From assembly GCA_027031875.1 (NCBI GenBank), contig JALVPH010000005.1, positions 1 through 7,367 on the forward strand: a stretch of DNA of 7,367 bases. The letters run 5' to 3'. Under the pieces are notes generated by a model, which saw only the letters and a program-made list of their open reading frames with translations, was not told the origin of the DNA and did not search any database. Numbering within the stretch: position 1 is the stretch's first letter; every line of letters starts with the position of its first letter. This document shows, piece by piece, positions 1-4,769 of this stretch. Made by a program: the position numbers and the translations under genes. The DNA is from Candidatus Parcubacteria bacterium (GTDB taxonomy: Bacteria > Patescibacteriota > Minisyncoccia > Phycocordibacterales > UBA1006).

Positions 1-1
1 T

Positions 2-478
2 CGTGGTATAGATAACCACGACTATCTCGTCAACGCGAAAGCGTTAGACGAGTGCGGGAACCTCATCGCGAGTGTTGCCCGCTCGGCTCAATGCAGTAAT
101 TCCATTCTACTGCAGAAGAAGCCGAATACCACCACCACCACCACCACCACTACTACTACTACTACTACAACCCCACCGGTTGTAGGGTGGCCGATCCAGC
201 CGGATAACTCCGGCTTCTCCACCAACACCTCCACAACCGGAGGTGGAAAATGGTGGAAAAAGCACTGGAACCATGTCGTTGGTCCGGTGCTTGCGGGGAT
301 TGGCGGGTACCTTATTTATAAGGGGACCCACCAGCCCCGACCCACTGTAACCCCGCAGTGGGGCCACGAGGCCAACACGGGGGTTGTCGGCACCACCAAT
401 TCTTCCGGCAACGGTTGGAAGATTGGCTTAGGTGCCGGATTGGCCGGATTAGGGCTTGGCATCACTTTTGCCTTTTAG
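2..478 (+). CDS. 3' end of an unidentified protein with a poly-Thr run and glycine-rich hydrophobic C-terminus (5' partial)
   Basis: Frame 2 is open from the window edge to the TAG at 476-478, giving 158 visible residues. The other two forward frames stop within the first 15 bases. The real start lies upstream; the GTG at 287 is internal. Visible parts are a polar stretch with Cys18 and Cys31, a run of 15 Thr (residues 43-57), a Pro/Gly/Ser/Thr-rich linker, a Trp/Lys patch (KWWKKHW, 83-89), a hydrophobic glycine-rich segment (about 92-106), a polar loop, and a second glycine-rich segment (141-158) ending the protein. The two segments could form a membrane hairpin with glycine-zipper spacing, with the Thr run acting as a stalk. 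That is inference. Codons are GC-rich (two 60-base blocks I counted are 62-63% GC, against 35% and 43% for two blocks in polA). I do not recognise the family. Confidence 0.7.
   Translation, partial: RGIDNHDYLVNAKALDECGNLIASVARSAQCSNSILLQKKPNTTTTTTTTTTTTTTTPPVVGWPIQPDNSGFSTNTSTTGGGKWWKKHWNHVVGPVLAGIGGYLIYKGTHQPRPTVTPQWGHEANTGVVGTTNSSGNGWKIGLGAGLAGLGLGITFAF
128..172 (+). repeat. Threonine-codon trinucleotide run (15 codons)
   Basis: Seven ACC codons, six ACT, one ACA and one ACC follow one another in frame and encode 15 threonines. Runs like this can change length by replication slippage in steps of one codon without breaking the frame. A Thr run next to Pro-rich sequence is typical of extended, possibly glycosylated linkers in surface proteins, but nothing here shows glycosylation. 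Confidence 0.9.
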
Positions 479-494
479 TCCTAATTCTGGCAGT

Positions 495-534
495 GTCGCG
501 GTTTTTGGAAAATTTCTTTTCCAAAAACCGCGAC
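495..534 (+). terminator. Perfect 18-bp hairpin after the first gene
   Basis: Bases 495-512 are the exact reverse complement of 517-534, with a TTTC loop. The stem starts 16 bases after the stop codon at 478. The lower stem is GC-rich (GTCGCGG) and the upper part A/T-rich. No U-tract follows (the next bases are GAGGAGAAAG), so this is not a textbook rho-independent terminator. It may still stop transcription or protect the 3' end of the mRNA. Confidence 0.55.
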
Positions 535-552
535 GAGGAGAAAGAAAATGAG

Positions 553-593
553 TCCACCCTGCTCCTAATTTTAGGAGTCCTGCCCAGGGTGGA
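553..593. repeat. Two-level inverted repeat
   Basis: An outer 9-bp stem (TCCACCCTG at 553-561 with CAGGGTGGA at 585-593) encloses an inner 7-bp hairpin (CTCCTAA at 562-568, loop TT, TTAGGAG at 571-577). A 7-nt bulge (578-584) lies on the 3' side. Function is unknown; it belongs to the hairpin cluster after the first gene. Confidence 0.6.
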
Positions 594-608
594 ATTGAAA
601 TACGTTTT

Positions 609-641
609 GCCCTCTGGCAGGAGAGGGCGCCCCTTCTGGGG
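609..641. repeat. Two adjacent small hairpins
   Basis: GCCCTCT (609-615) pairs with AGAGGGC (622-628) around a 6-nt loop. It is followed at once by CCCC (630-633) and GGGG (638-641) around TTCT. They directly precede the ATTCCC-type repeat. No function can be assigned. Confidence 0.5.
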
Positions 642-643
642 AA

Positions 644-669
644 TGGATTCCCGCCTACGCGGGAATGAC
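644..669 (+). repeat. ATTCCC-N8-GGGAAT inverted repeat, copy A
   Basis: TGG, then ATTCCCGC (647-654), loop CTAC, GCGGGAAT (659-666), then GAC. The core fits the dRS3-like pattern ATTCCC-N8-GGGAAT, first named in Neisseria and seen in similar form in many bacterial genomes. A copy matching at 24 of 26 positions lies in the same orientation at 3849-3874, on the other side of the surface protein gene. Confidence 0.75.
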
Positions 670-680
670 AAAAGAAAAAA

Positions 681-733
681 GCCATCGAAGTGACGACGGC
701 GAAAAAAAAAGAAGGCCGTCGAAGTGACGACGG
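681..733 (+). repeat. 19-nt direct repeat pair with internal hairpins
   Basis: Copies at 681-699 and 715-733 differ at one base (A684 against G718) and begin 34 bases apart. Copy two folds as CCGTCG-AAGTGA-CGACGG, a perfect 6-bp stem, and copy one has a single mismatch in the same stem. Across the spacer, CGACGGC (694-700) can pair with GCCGTCG (715-721), so the pair can form alternative structures. An A-rich spacer (701-714) lies between them. Confidence 0.65.
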
Positions 734-802
734 AAGAAGAGCAATCTTCTTATTATCAAATCTTCACAACCATGCGTTTGAAGGTTTGAGAATGAGAGGA
801 TA

Positions 803-830
803 TTGACTTTTTTAGTCAGTATGCTAATAT
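803..830 (+). promoter_or_regulatory. Sigma-70-like promoter of the surface protein gene
   Basis: TTGACT (803-808), a 16-nt spacer and TAATAT (825-830) form a near-consensus promoter. A TGC just before the -10 (822-824) makes it an extended -10. The start site would fall near 837, giving a 5' leader of about 58 nt before the ATG at 895. No other promoter-like sequence this good is seen in the gap. Confidence 0.6.
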
Positions 831-894
831 TGAAACGTTATTCAGTAATATTATCCGTTCAACTTATCCATTTTATCTTATTTACTACACTACT

Positions 895-3804
895 ATGATG
901 AAAAAAATACGACAATTGAGTATGTTTGCAGTTCTCACACTCGTCCTCTTCGCAGGAGTTTCGGTCGATGCAGCGAGCTTCGATCCTAATCCTGCCGGAA
1001 GTTCGACGAGGTTTGCTTCCATTGTGGATGCGAGTGCAGGAGCTACGAACAATGCAAATGTATACGATTCACTTCGTGTGAATATTCCAAATGCAGGAGA
1101 TTATCAAGATTTCTACGTCTTTGTTGATTTCCGTAACTCAAGTTCTGGAGTGATTCGTTACCCAACTGCGCACCTCAGCTATCAGCAGACAGGGACGAGC
1201 TCTACGACGTCTCTTGATGCGTCTCTCAGTGGAAGTGGAGCATCAACAATTCACGATGATGTTACACTCACCCACCTTCCTTCGTCATGGAAGATTGAGT
1301 TTGTGAACGACAGCGGGTCATACATTCAAATTCCAGAACACCAATCCGGAGGACAATCTTGTGATCAGTTCTACGGAAAGCAGTTTTCCTACACTGGTGT
1401 GAGATTCTCAAACCCTCAATCTGTTGCGATTCCACAAGATGGTGAATCCCCACACGCTACGGATGGACTCGATTATCACTACGGAAACGGATGGTGTCAG
1501 CAGGGATACGTAACCTATCATATGAGGGTTACAAACACAACAAACGGAACAAATCCAAACCCAAACCCAAACCCAAACCCAAACCCAATTACAGCTCCAC
1601 AGGTAGATACACTTCCTGCGAGCAATATCCATCAGACGACCGCTTACTTAAATGGGAAGGTTATTGATGGGAATGATCTTGATGTGTATTTTGTCTATGG
1701 ATCATCTTCCCAAGTACTTCCAACTTGTTCTCAGACTGTTCGTAGGATTCTTGTCATGGGGCAGTATGACGCCGGCCAATCTTTTTCAAAAGGAGTAACA
1801 GGTCTTAACCCAGGAACAACATATTACTATCGTGCCTGTGCTATAGATGGAAATAGAACAGCTCAAGGAGACCTCGAGCAATTCATAACAGATCAAAGTC
1901 TTGGATGGCATTGGGTTACAGGTCCATGGGGGTCTTGTGTGAATGGAATTCAATATCGTGAAGTTCGTTGTATTGATAACAATGGGAATGAAGATGTGAG
2001 TCAGGTGAATTGTGATGTAACAACAAAACCTGAGACAGTAAGAAATTGTTCAAATAGTACTGATCTCCCAGAGGCAAGTACAGATGATGCAGATGATATT
2101 GGTACAAACTCTGCTCGTCTCCACGGAGAAGTACGTATGAATTCAATTAATGACGGCCTCGTGTTCTTTGCATACGGAGAGAGTGAATCTCGTGTAAAAC
2201 ACGTAGAAGACTATACGAGTTACGATTCTGTTCCGGAGAGTGGATTAAATCTCCAGAAAACTGTTGTCGATTATGATGATGATTTCGATACATGGAAAGC
2301 GTATAGTAAGCAAATAACAGGACTCAATGATGGTACACGATACTACTATCGCATCTGTGTTGATTACTACTACCAGCAAGCACACCATCTCGAGTGTGGT
2401 TCGGTGAAAGATTTTACAACGAGTGAGAATGGAGGAAACTCGGGAAATGTGGTGATTGAAACACTCGCTCCGGAATCAGTTGGAAAAACAGTTGCAAAGC
2501 TCTGCGGAGATCTCGTCGATAATGGAGGCGATGATTCTCTCCTCACATGGATTGAGTATCGAAAATCAGGAACAACAAGTTACCATAAGACAGATAGGGT
2601 AGATCGTGATGAGGGAGAATTCTGTGAGATTGTTCGTGGCCTTACTCCAGGAACGACGTATTACTACCGTGCATGTTCTGAAGAAGGATGTGCGAGCGAG
2701 CGTCACTTCAAAACGAGCACAGGAATCGTCGAAGGAAAACAACCCGAAGTAACAACCGGAATGGCATACGATGTTCGTCCGCATAGTGCAAAACTTCCTG
2801 CAACTTACATCTCTCATGCGGATAAGGCGAAGATCTACTTCAAGTATGGACACTCACACCTTCTCAACAAGAGAACTCGTTCCTACACGGTATACGGTGA
2901 CTACGGAGAAGTCGTTCATTCTTTCACAAACCTTTACGCAAACCAATACTACTGTTATCAGGCAGTAATTGAGACTGCATACGGAGAAGATGAAGGAGCA
3001 ATCAAGTGTTTCTATACACCACATGAAAACAATGGGGGAAATGTTCAAGTAATTACGATTGTGAAAGATGATAAGCCAGATATTAACCTTGAAACACTTG
3101 GACTTGGACTTTCACTTGTTCAGCTCGATATTGATGATCACCTTGATTCAGTCGCAAAGGGTCAACAGGTTACCTATACAATAAGCTGGAAGAATATCTC
3201 AAAACTTGATTTGAAAGATCTTGAATTGGATGTAGAGATTCCACGTGAAATTCAAATTATGGGAGCATCTCAAGGACTCGTCGATCGTGATAGAAATTCT
3301 GTATACTACACAATCGATCGACTTGATGCAGGTGAGAGTGACTCAATGAACATCACTGGTATGGTGATGGATGGAAATGTAGGGGATGCGCTTACTGCAA
3401 GTGCAACACTCGCATTCGATAATCCGGTAAATCAAGCTCAAGAGGATGCAACAGATTATGATGTTGATAGTTTCGTTGTTCCTATTGTTGGAGTAAATAT
3501 CGGAGCAGGTTCTCTCTTCGGACTTGGAAACGTAACCTTCCTTGGATGGCTTACTATTCTCCTTGGACTCTTTATCCTCTTCCTCATCGTGCGATGGCTT
3601 TACCTCGAGCGTGAAGAGCTTCGCGCACGAGCGTATGCAAACTATCACAGGGGAGGATACTATCCACCTCAGGCTCCGGCGCGACACTATGAAGCACCAG
3701 CTCGCGAGTATGAGGGAGGAATTCATAACGTTCCTTCTCAGCGCGAGGTAGCACGTCGAGAGGATGAAGATCCAGGATATCGACCATACCGACCAAACCG
3801 ATAG
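895..3804 (+). CDS. Membrane-anchored surface protein with fn3-like modules, a TSP1-like domain and a DUF11-like domain
   Basis: The 969-residue product begins with a signal peptide (KK, hydrophobic core, likely cleavage near VDA-A at residues 26-27). Next come a beta-rich head of unknown family (28-215, with Cys156 and Cys201), a six-fold Asn-Pro linker (220-231), an fn3-like module (about 233-333), a thrombospondin-1-like domain (337-385), and three more fn3-like modules (about 390-509, 518-608, 617-709). The modules carry the strand motif GTTYYYRAC or a variant (307-315, 480-488, 586-594; weaker, with Cys687, in the fourth), usually with further cysteines that could form disulfides (278, 501, 537, 577, 599, 705). 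A DUF11-like region (about 730-862), a membrane helix (882-904) and a charged, Tyr/Pro-rich cytoplasmic tail (905-969) follow. The start is ATGATG at 895/898; M898 is equally possible and neither has a Shine-Dalgarno. A role in adhesion or cell contact is inferred from the architecture only. Confidence 0.88.
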   Translation: MMKKIRQLSMFAVLTLVLFAGVSVDAASFDPNPAGSSTRFASIVDASAGATNNANVYDSLRVNIPNAGDYQDFYVFVDFRNSSSGVIRYPTAHLSYQQTGTSSTTSLDASLSGSGASTIHDDVTLTHLPSSWKIEFVNDSGSYIQIPEHQSGGQSCDQFYGKQFSYTGVRFSNPQSVAIPQDGESPHATDGLDYHYGNGWCQQGYVTYHMRVTNTTNGTNPNPNPNPNPNPITAPQVDTLPASNIHQTTAYLNGKVIDGNDLDVYFVYGSSSQVLPTCSQTVRRILVMGQYDAGQSFSKGVTGLNPGTTYYYRACAIDGNRTAQGDLEQFITDQSLGWHWVTGPWGSCVNGIQYREVRCIDNNGNEDVSQVNCDVTTKPETVRNCSNSTDLPEASTDDADDIGTNSARLHGEVRMNSINDGLVFFAYGESESRVKHVEDYTSYDSVPESGLNLQKTVVDYDDDFDTWKAYSKQITGLNDGTRYYYRICVDYYYQQAHHLECGSVKDFTTSENGGNSGNVVIETLAPESVGKTVAKLCGDLVDNGGDDSLLTWIEYRKSGTTSYHKTDRVDRDEGEFCEIVRGLTPGTTYYYRACSEEGCASERHFKTSTGIVEGKQPEVTTGMAYDVRPHSAKLPATYISHADKAKIYFKYGHSHLLNKRTRSYTVYGDYGEVVHSFTNLYANQYYCYQAVIETAYGEDEGAIKCFYTPHENNGGNVQVITIVKDDKPDINLETLGLGLSLVQLDIDDHLDSVAKGQQVTYTISWKNISKLDLKDLELDVEIPREIQIMGASQGLVDRDRNSVYYTIDRLDAGESDSMNITGMVMDGNVGDALTASATLAFDNPVNQAQEDATDYDVDSFVVPIVGVNIGAGSLFGLGNVTFLGWLTILLGLFILFLIVRWLYLEREELRARAYANYHRGGYYPPQAPARHYEAPAREYEGGIHNVPSQREVARREDEDPGYRPYRPNR
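1552..1587 (+). repeat. Hexanucleotide repeat encoding the Asn-Pro linker
   Basis: AATCCA followed by five perfect AACCCA units encodes six Asn-Pro pairs (residues 220-231). It joins the N-terminal head of the surface protein to its module array. Each unit is six bases, so slippage would change linker length without shifting the frame. Confidence 0.9.
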
Positions 3805-3806
3805 TG

Positions 3807-3836
3807 AAGAAAAAAGAGCGTAAGCTCTTTTTTCTT
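3807..3836 (+). terminator. Rho-independent terminator of the surface protein gene
   Basis: A perfect 13-bp stem (3807-3819 with 3824-3836) with a GTAA loop starts two bases after the stop codon at 3804. The 3' arm carries six T (3828-3833), and TTTT follows one base later. The short gap and T-rich 3' arm fit an intrinsic terminator on the + strand. Confidence 0.85.
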
Positions 3837-3848
3837 TTGCTATTTTTC

Positions 3849-3874
3849 TGGATTCCCACCTTCGCGGGAATGAC
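3849..3874 (+). repeat. ATTCCC-N8-GGGAAT inverted repeat, copy B
   Basis: Same element and orientation as the copy at 644-669, differing at two of 26 positions. The core is ATTCCC (3852-3857) and GGGAAT (3866-3871), followed by GAC. A 12-nt fragment matching its 3' half (GCGGGAATGACA) lies just downstream at 3888-3899. The two full copies flank the surface protein gene as direct repeats. Confidence 0.75.
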
Positions 3875-3898
3875 AATGAGGAGAGAAGCGGGAATGAC

Positions 3899-3928
3899 AG
3901 CGGGGCGAGGGTTTACACTCGCCCCGCT
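3899..3928. repeat. GC-rich 11-bp hairpin
   Basis: AGCGGGGCGAG (3899-3909) pairs perfectly with CTCGCCCCGCT (3918-3928) around an 8-nt loop. It has no U-tract and lies within the repeat cluster. It could act as a second barrier to read-through, but nothing shows this. Confidence 0.6.
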
Positions 3929-3931
3929 CTA

Positions 3932-3958
3932 CAAGAAAAATGCAGAGCATTTTTCTTG
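3932..3958. repeat. 12-bp hairpin with A/T-rich stem
   Basis: CAAGAAAAATGC (3932-3943) pairs perfectly with GCATTTTTCTTG (3947-3958) around AGA. The T-run in the 3' arm and the A-run in the 5' arm would suit a bidirectional terminator. Its last bases overlap the first 29-nt element. Confidence 0.55.
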
Positions 3959-3985
3959 CCACCCCGGACTCGATCCGGGGTCTAG
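3957..3985 (-). repeat. 29-nt covarying inverted repeat, copy 1
   Basis: The stem is ACCCCGGA (3961-3968) with TCCGGGGT (3974-3981), loop CTCGA. The flanks are TGCC on the 5' side and CTAG on the 3' side. Geometry is the same as the copies at 4027 and 4086, while the stem bases differ with pairing kept. Read on the minus strand, the element ends in GGGGTGGCA, parallel to the GGGAATGAC end of the ATTCCC-type repeats. Confidence 0.7.
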
Positions 3986-3986
3986 A

Positions 3987-4007
3987 ACAACATACGAAGT
4001 ATGTTGT
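3987..4007. repeat. 9-bp hairpin between repeat elements
   Basis: ACAACATAC (3987-3995) pairs perfectly with GTATGTTGT (3999-4007) around GAA. Its 3' arm runs into a half copy of the 29-nt element (4005-4019), so it may be the remnant of an insertion between elements. Confidence 0.5.
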
Positions 4008-4026
4008 CATTCCCAACTCACCACCT

Positions 4027-4055
4027 CGTCATTCCCAACTTGATTGGGAATCTAG
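4027..4055 (-). repeat. 29-nt covarying inverted repeat, copy 2
   Basis: The stem is ATTCCCAA (4031-4038) with TTGGGAAT (4044-4051), loop CTTGA, 3' flank CTAG. A 15-nt half copy (TGTCATTCCCAACTC) sits just upstream at 4005-4019 without its partner arm. Function unknown; it resembles the ATTCCC-type repeats but points the other way. Confidence 0.7.
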
Positions 4056-4085
4056 TAAATGAACCACTATCGCAAACAAACCACT

Positions 4086-4114
4086 TGTCATCCCATACTT
4101 GATGCGGGATTCAG
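4086..4114 (-). repeat. 29-nt covarying inverted repeat, copy 3
   Basis: The stem is ATCCCATA (4090-4097) with TGCGGGAT (4103-4110), loop CTTGA, 3' flank TCAG. Six of eight positions are Watson-Crick pairs, one is T-G and one is an A-C mismatch. It ends about 45 bases before the tsaE -10 region. Confidence 0.65.
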
Positions 4115-4159
4115 GAGTATTACTGCTCATTCTCACAAGAAAAAATTTCGTATTTTCCC

Positions 4160-4170
4160 TGCTATATAAT
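4160..4170 (+). promoter_or_regulatory. Probable extended -10 of tsaE
   Basis: TGCTATATAAT holds a TG-N extension and an A/T-rich -10. The expected -35 position is only A-rich, so it would depend on the extended -10. Transcription would begin near 4175-4177, leaving a leader of only about 12-14 nt before the ATG at 4189, with no Shine-Dalgarno. Confidence 0.45.
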
Positions 4171-4188
4171 CTTCCTTTCTTTCGTTGA

Positions 4189-4674
4189 ATGAGTAAAGTA
4201 GAGGGTATGGAAAAAGAGAAGGTAACAATCATTCATAACCTCGACGAACTCCATCTCTTCTCGTGTATGATTTTTGGAGAGGTAAATGATACAGAGAGGG
4301 ATAGTGCAGGAATCATTCTTCTCTCGGGGGATCTTGGTGCAGGAAAAACTGCGTTTGCAAAAGAACTCGCGGATTGTCTTCATATAAAGGAGGAAATTAC
4401 GAGTCCTACGTTCGTTATTCAGAAAGAGTATGATATTCACAACCCAAAATCCTCCTTTAGAAAACTCATTCATATTGATGCGTATCGATTAGAGAGAAAA
4501 GAAGAATTGGAGTATTTAGGGTGGGGTGATCTCATTCGTAATCCAGAGAATCTCATTCTCATTGAATGGCCTGAGAAAGTAGAAGGAATTAAAATTCCAC
4601 ATGCATTCATCTTGCATTTTGAAATTATAGAAGGTGACAAGAGAAAGATAACTCGAGACCAAATGAAAAAATGA
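4189..4674 (+). CDS. tsaE: TsaE, ATPase of the tRNA threonylcarbamoyladenosine (t6A37) synthesis complex
   Basis: TsaE binds and hydrolyses ATP to reset the TsaB-TsaD complex, which puts threonylcarbamoyl on A37 of ANN-decoding tRNAs in the cytoplasm. The 161-residue product is close to the usual family length of about 150-160. Visible motifs are the Walker A loop GDLGAGKT (47-54, Lys53 and Thr54), SPTF (72-75), the HIDAYRL block (95-101, Asp97) and IEWPE (125-129, Glu126), all in family order. The N-terminus is uncertain: ATG at 4189 is taken as the first start after the -10, but Met7 (4207) is possible and loses nothing conserved. A palindromic terminator follows 16 bases after the stop, then polA. 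The partner genes tsaB, tsaD and tsaC are not in the window. Confidence 0.93.
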   Translation: MSKVEGMEKEKVTIIHNLDELHLFSCMIFGEVNDTERDSAGIILLSGDLGAGKTAFAKELADCLHIKEEITSPTFVIQKEYDIHNPKSSFRKLIHIDAYRLERKEELEYLGWGDLIRNPENLILIEWPEKVEGIKIPHAFILHFEIIEGDKRKITRDQMKK

Positions 4675-4690
4675 CGCATACAATAAGATA

Positions 4691-4736
4691 GAAAAAAGTA
4701 TCACATTTCACGATCGTGGAATGTGATACTTTTTTC
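4691..4736 (+). terminator. Near-perfect palindromic terminator between tsaE and polA
   Basis: A 17-bp perfect stem (4691-4707 with 4720-4736) is topped by a T-G pair and a CACGATCGTG palindrome (4709-4718). The 5' arm starts GAAAAAAG and the 3' arm ends CTTTTTTC, so it can terminate on either strand. An in-frame GTG at 4716 lies inside this hairpin and is not a believable polA start. Confidence 0.85.
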
Positions 4737-4756
4737 TTATCGTTTCCCCCTTCTCG

Positions 4757-4765
4757 TGCTAGCAT
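4757..4765 (+). promoter_or_regulatory. Possible extended -10 of polA
   Basis: TGCTAGCAT gives a TGC extension and the hexamer TAGCAT. A weak -35 (TTATCG at 4737-4742) lies 17 nt upstream, directly after the tsaE terminator. Transcription would start near 4770-4773, at the ATGATG itself, so the transcript would be leaderless. This rests on one weak hexamer and the matching TGCTA upstream of the other two genes. Confidence 0.35.
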
Positions 4766-4769
4766 AAGA

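Larger units (their letters stand above)
479..894. other. Gene-free region rich in hairpins and repeats
   Basis: No convincing gene lies here. Short open frames on both strands read through inverted repeats and give phrases such as SFPRRRES or CHSRVGGNP, a known mark of spurious translation of ATTCCC-type repeats. From left to right the region holds the 18-bp hairpin (495-534), a two-level hairpin (553-593), two small hairpins (609-628 and 630-641), an ATTCCC-N8-GGGAAT repeat (644-669), a 19-nt direct repeat (681-733), a 6-bp hairpin (734-751) and the promoter of the surface protein gene (803-830). Confidence 0.8.
3805..4188. other. Gene-free region filled with inverted repeats
   Basis: No gene is supported here. 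Open frames give WIPTFAGMT and CHPGLDPGS, the usual spurious translations of intergenic repeats. In order the region holds the terminator (3807-3836), an ATTCCC-type repeat (3849-3874) and a fragment of it (3888-3899), hairpins at 3899-3928 and 3932-3958, a 29-nt element (3957-3985), a hairpin (3987-4007), a half element (4005-4019), two more 29-nt elements (4027-4055 and 4086-4114), and the tsaE -10 region (4160-4170). Confidence 0.8.

Noticed and set aside
107..367. Minus-strand open frame with Ser and Gly runs
   Set aside because: The runs are only the complement of the threonine codon repeat; the plus-strand frame is open over the whole region.
287..478. A separate small gene starting at GTG 287
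   Set aside because: The same frame is open back to base 2 without a stop and no ribosome binding site or promoter precedes 287, so this is an internal codon of the partial gene.
449..693. Small open frames on both strands with SFPRRRES and CHSRVGGNP phrases
   Set aside because: They read through hairpins and the ATTCCC-type repeat, and such phrases are common spurious translations of this repeat. No start signal or domain supports them.
3343..3876. Minus-strand open frame of 177 codons opposite the end of the surface protein gene
   Set aside because: It is antisense to a well-supported coding region, begins in an ATTCCC-type repeat, crosses the terminator and has low-complexity content typical of a shadow frame.
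3804..4043. Open frame of 79 codons with WIPTFAGMT and CHPGLDPGS
   Set aside because: It begins at the surface gene's stop codon, crosses the terminator and consists of translated inverted repeats.
3957..4114. CRISPR array from three similar 29-nt repeats
   Set aside because: Only three degenerate copies, unequal spacing (70 and 59 nt between starts), stems differ in sequence, and no cas gene is present.
4387..4394. Strong Shine-Dalgarno-like AAGGAGGA as the start of an internal gene
   Set aside because: It lies in the middle of tsaE and no start codon follows at a usable distance.
4716..4769. Upstream extension of polA to a GTG at 4716, adding 18 residues
   Set aside because: The GTG and the next codons lie inside the tsaE terminator hairpin (4691-4736), and known Pol I proteins begin close to the LLDAHA motif, which fits ATG 4770/4773.
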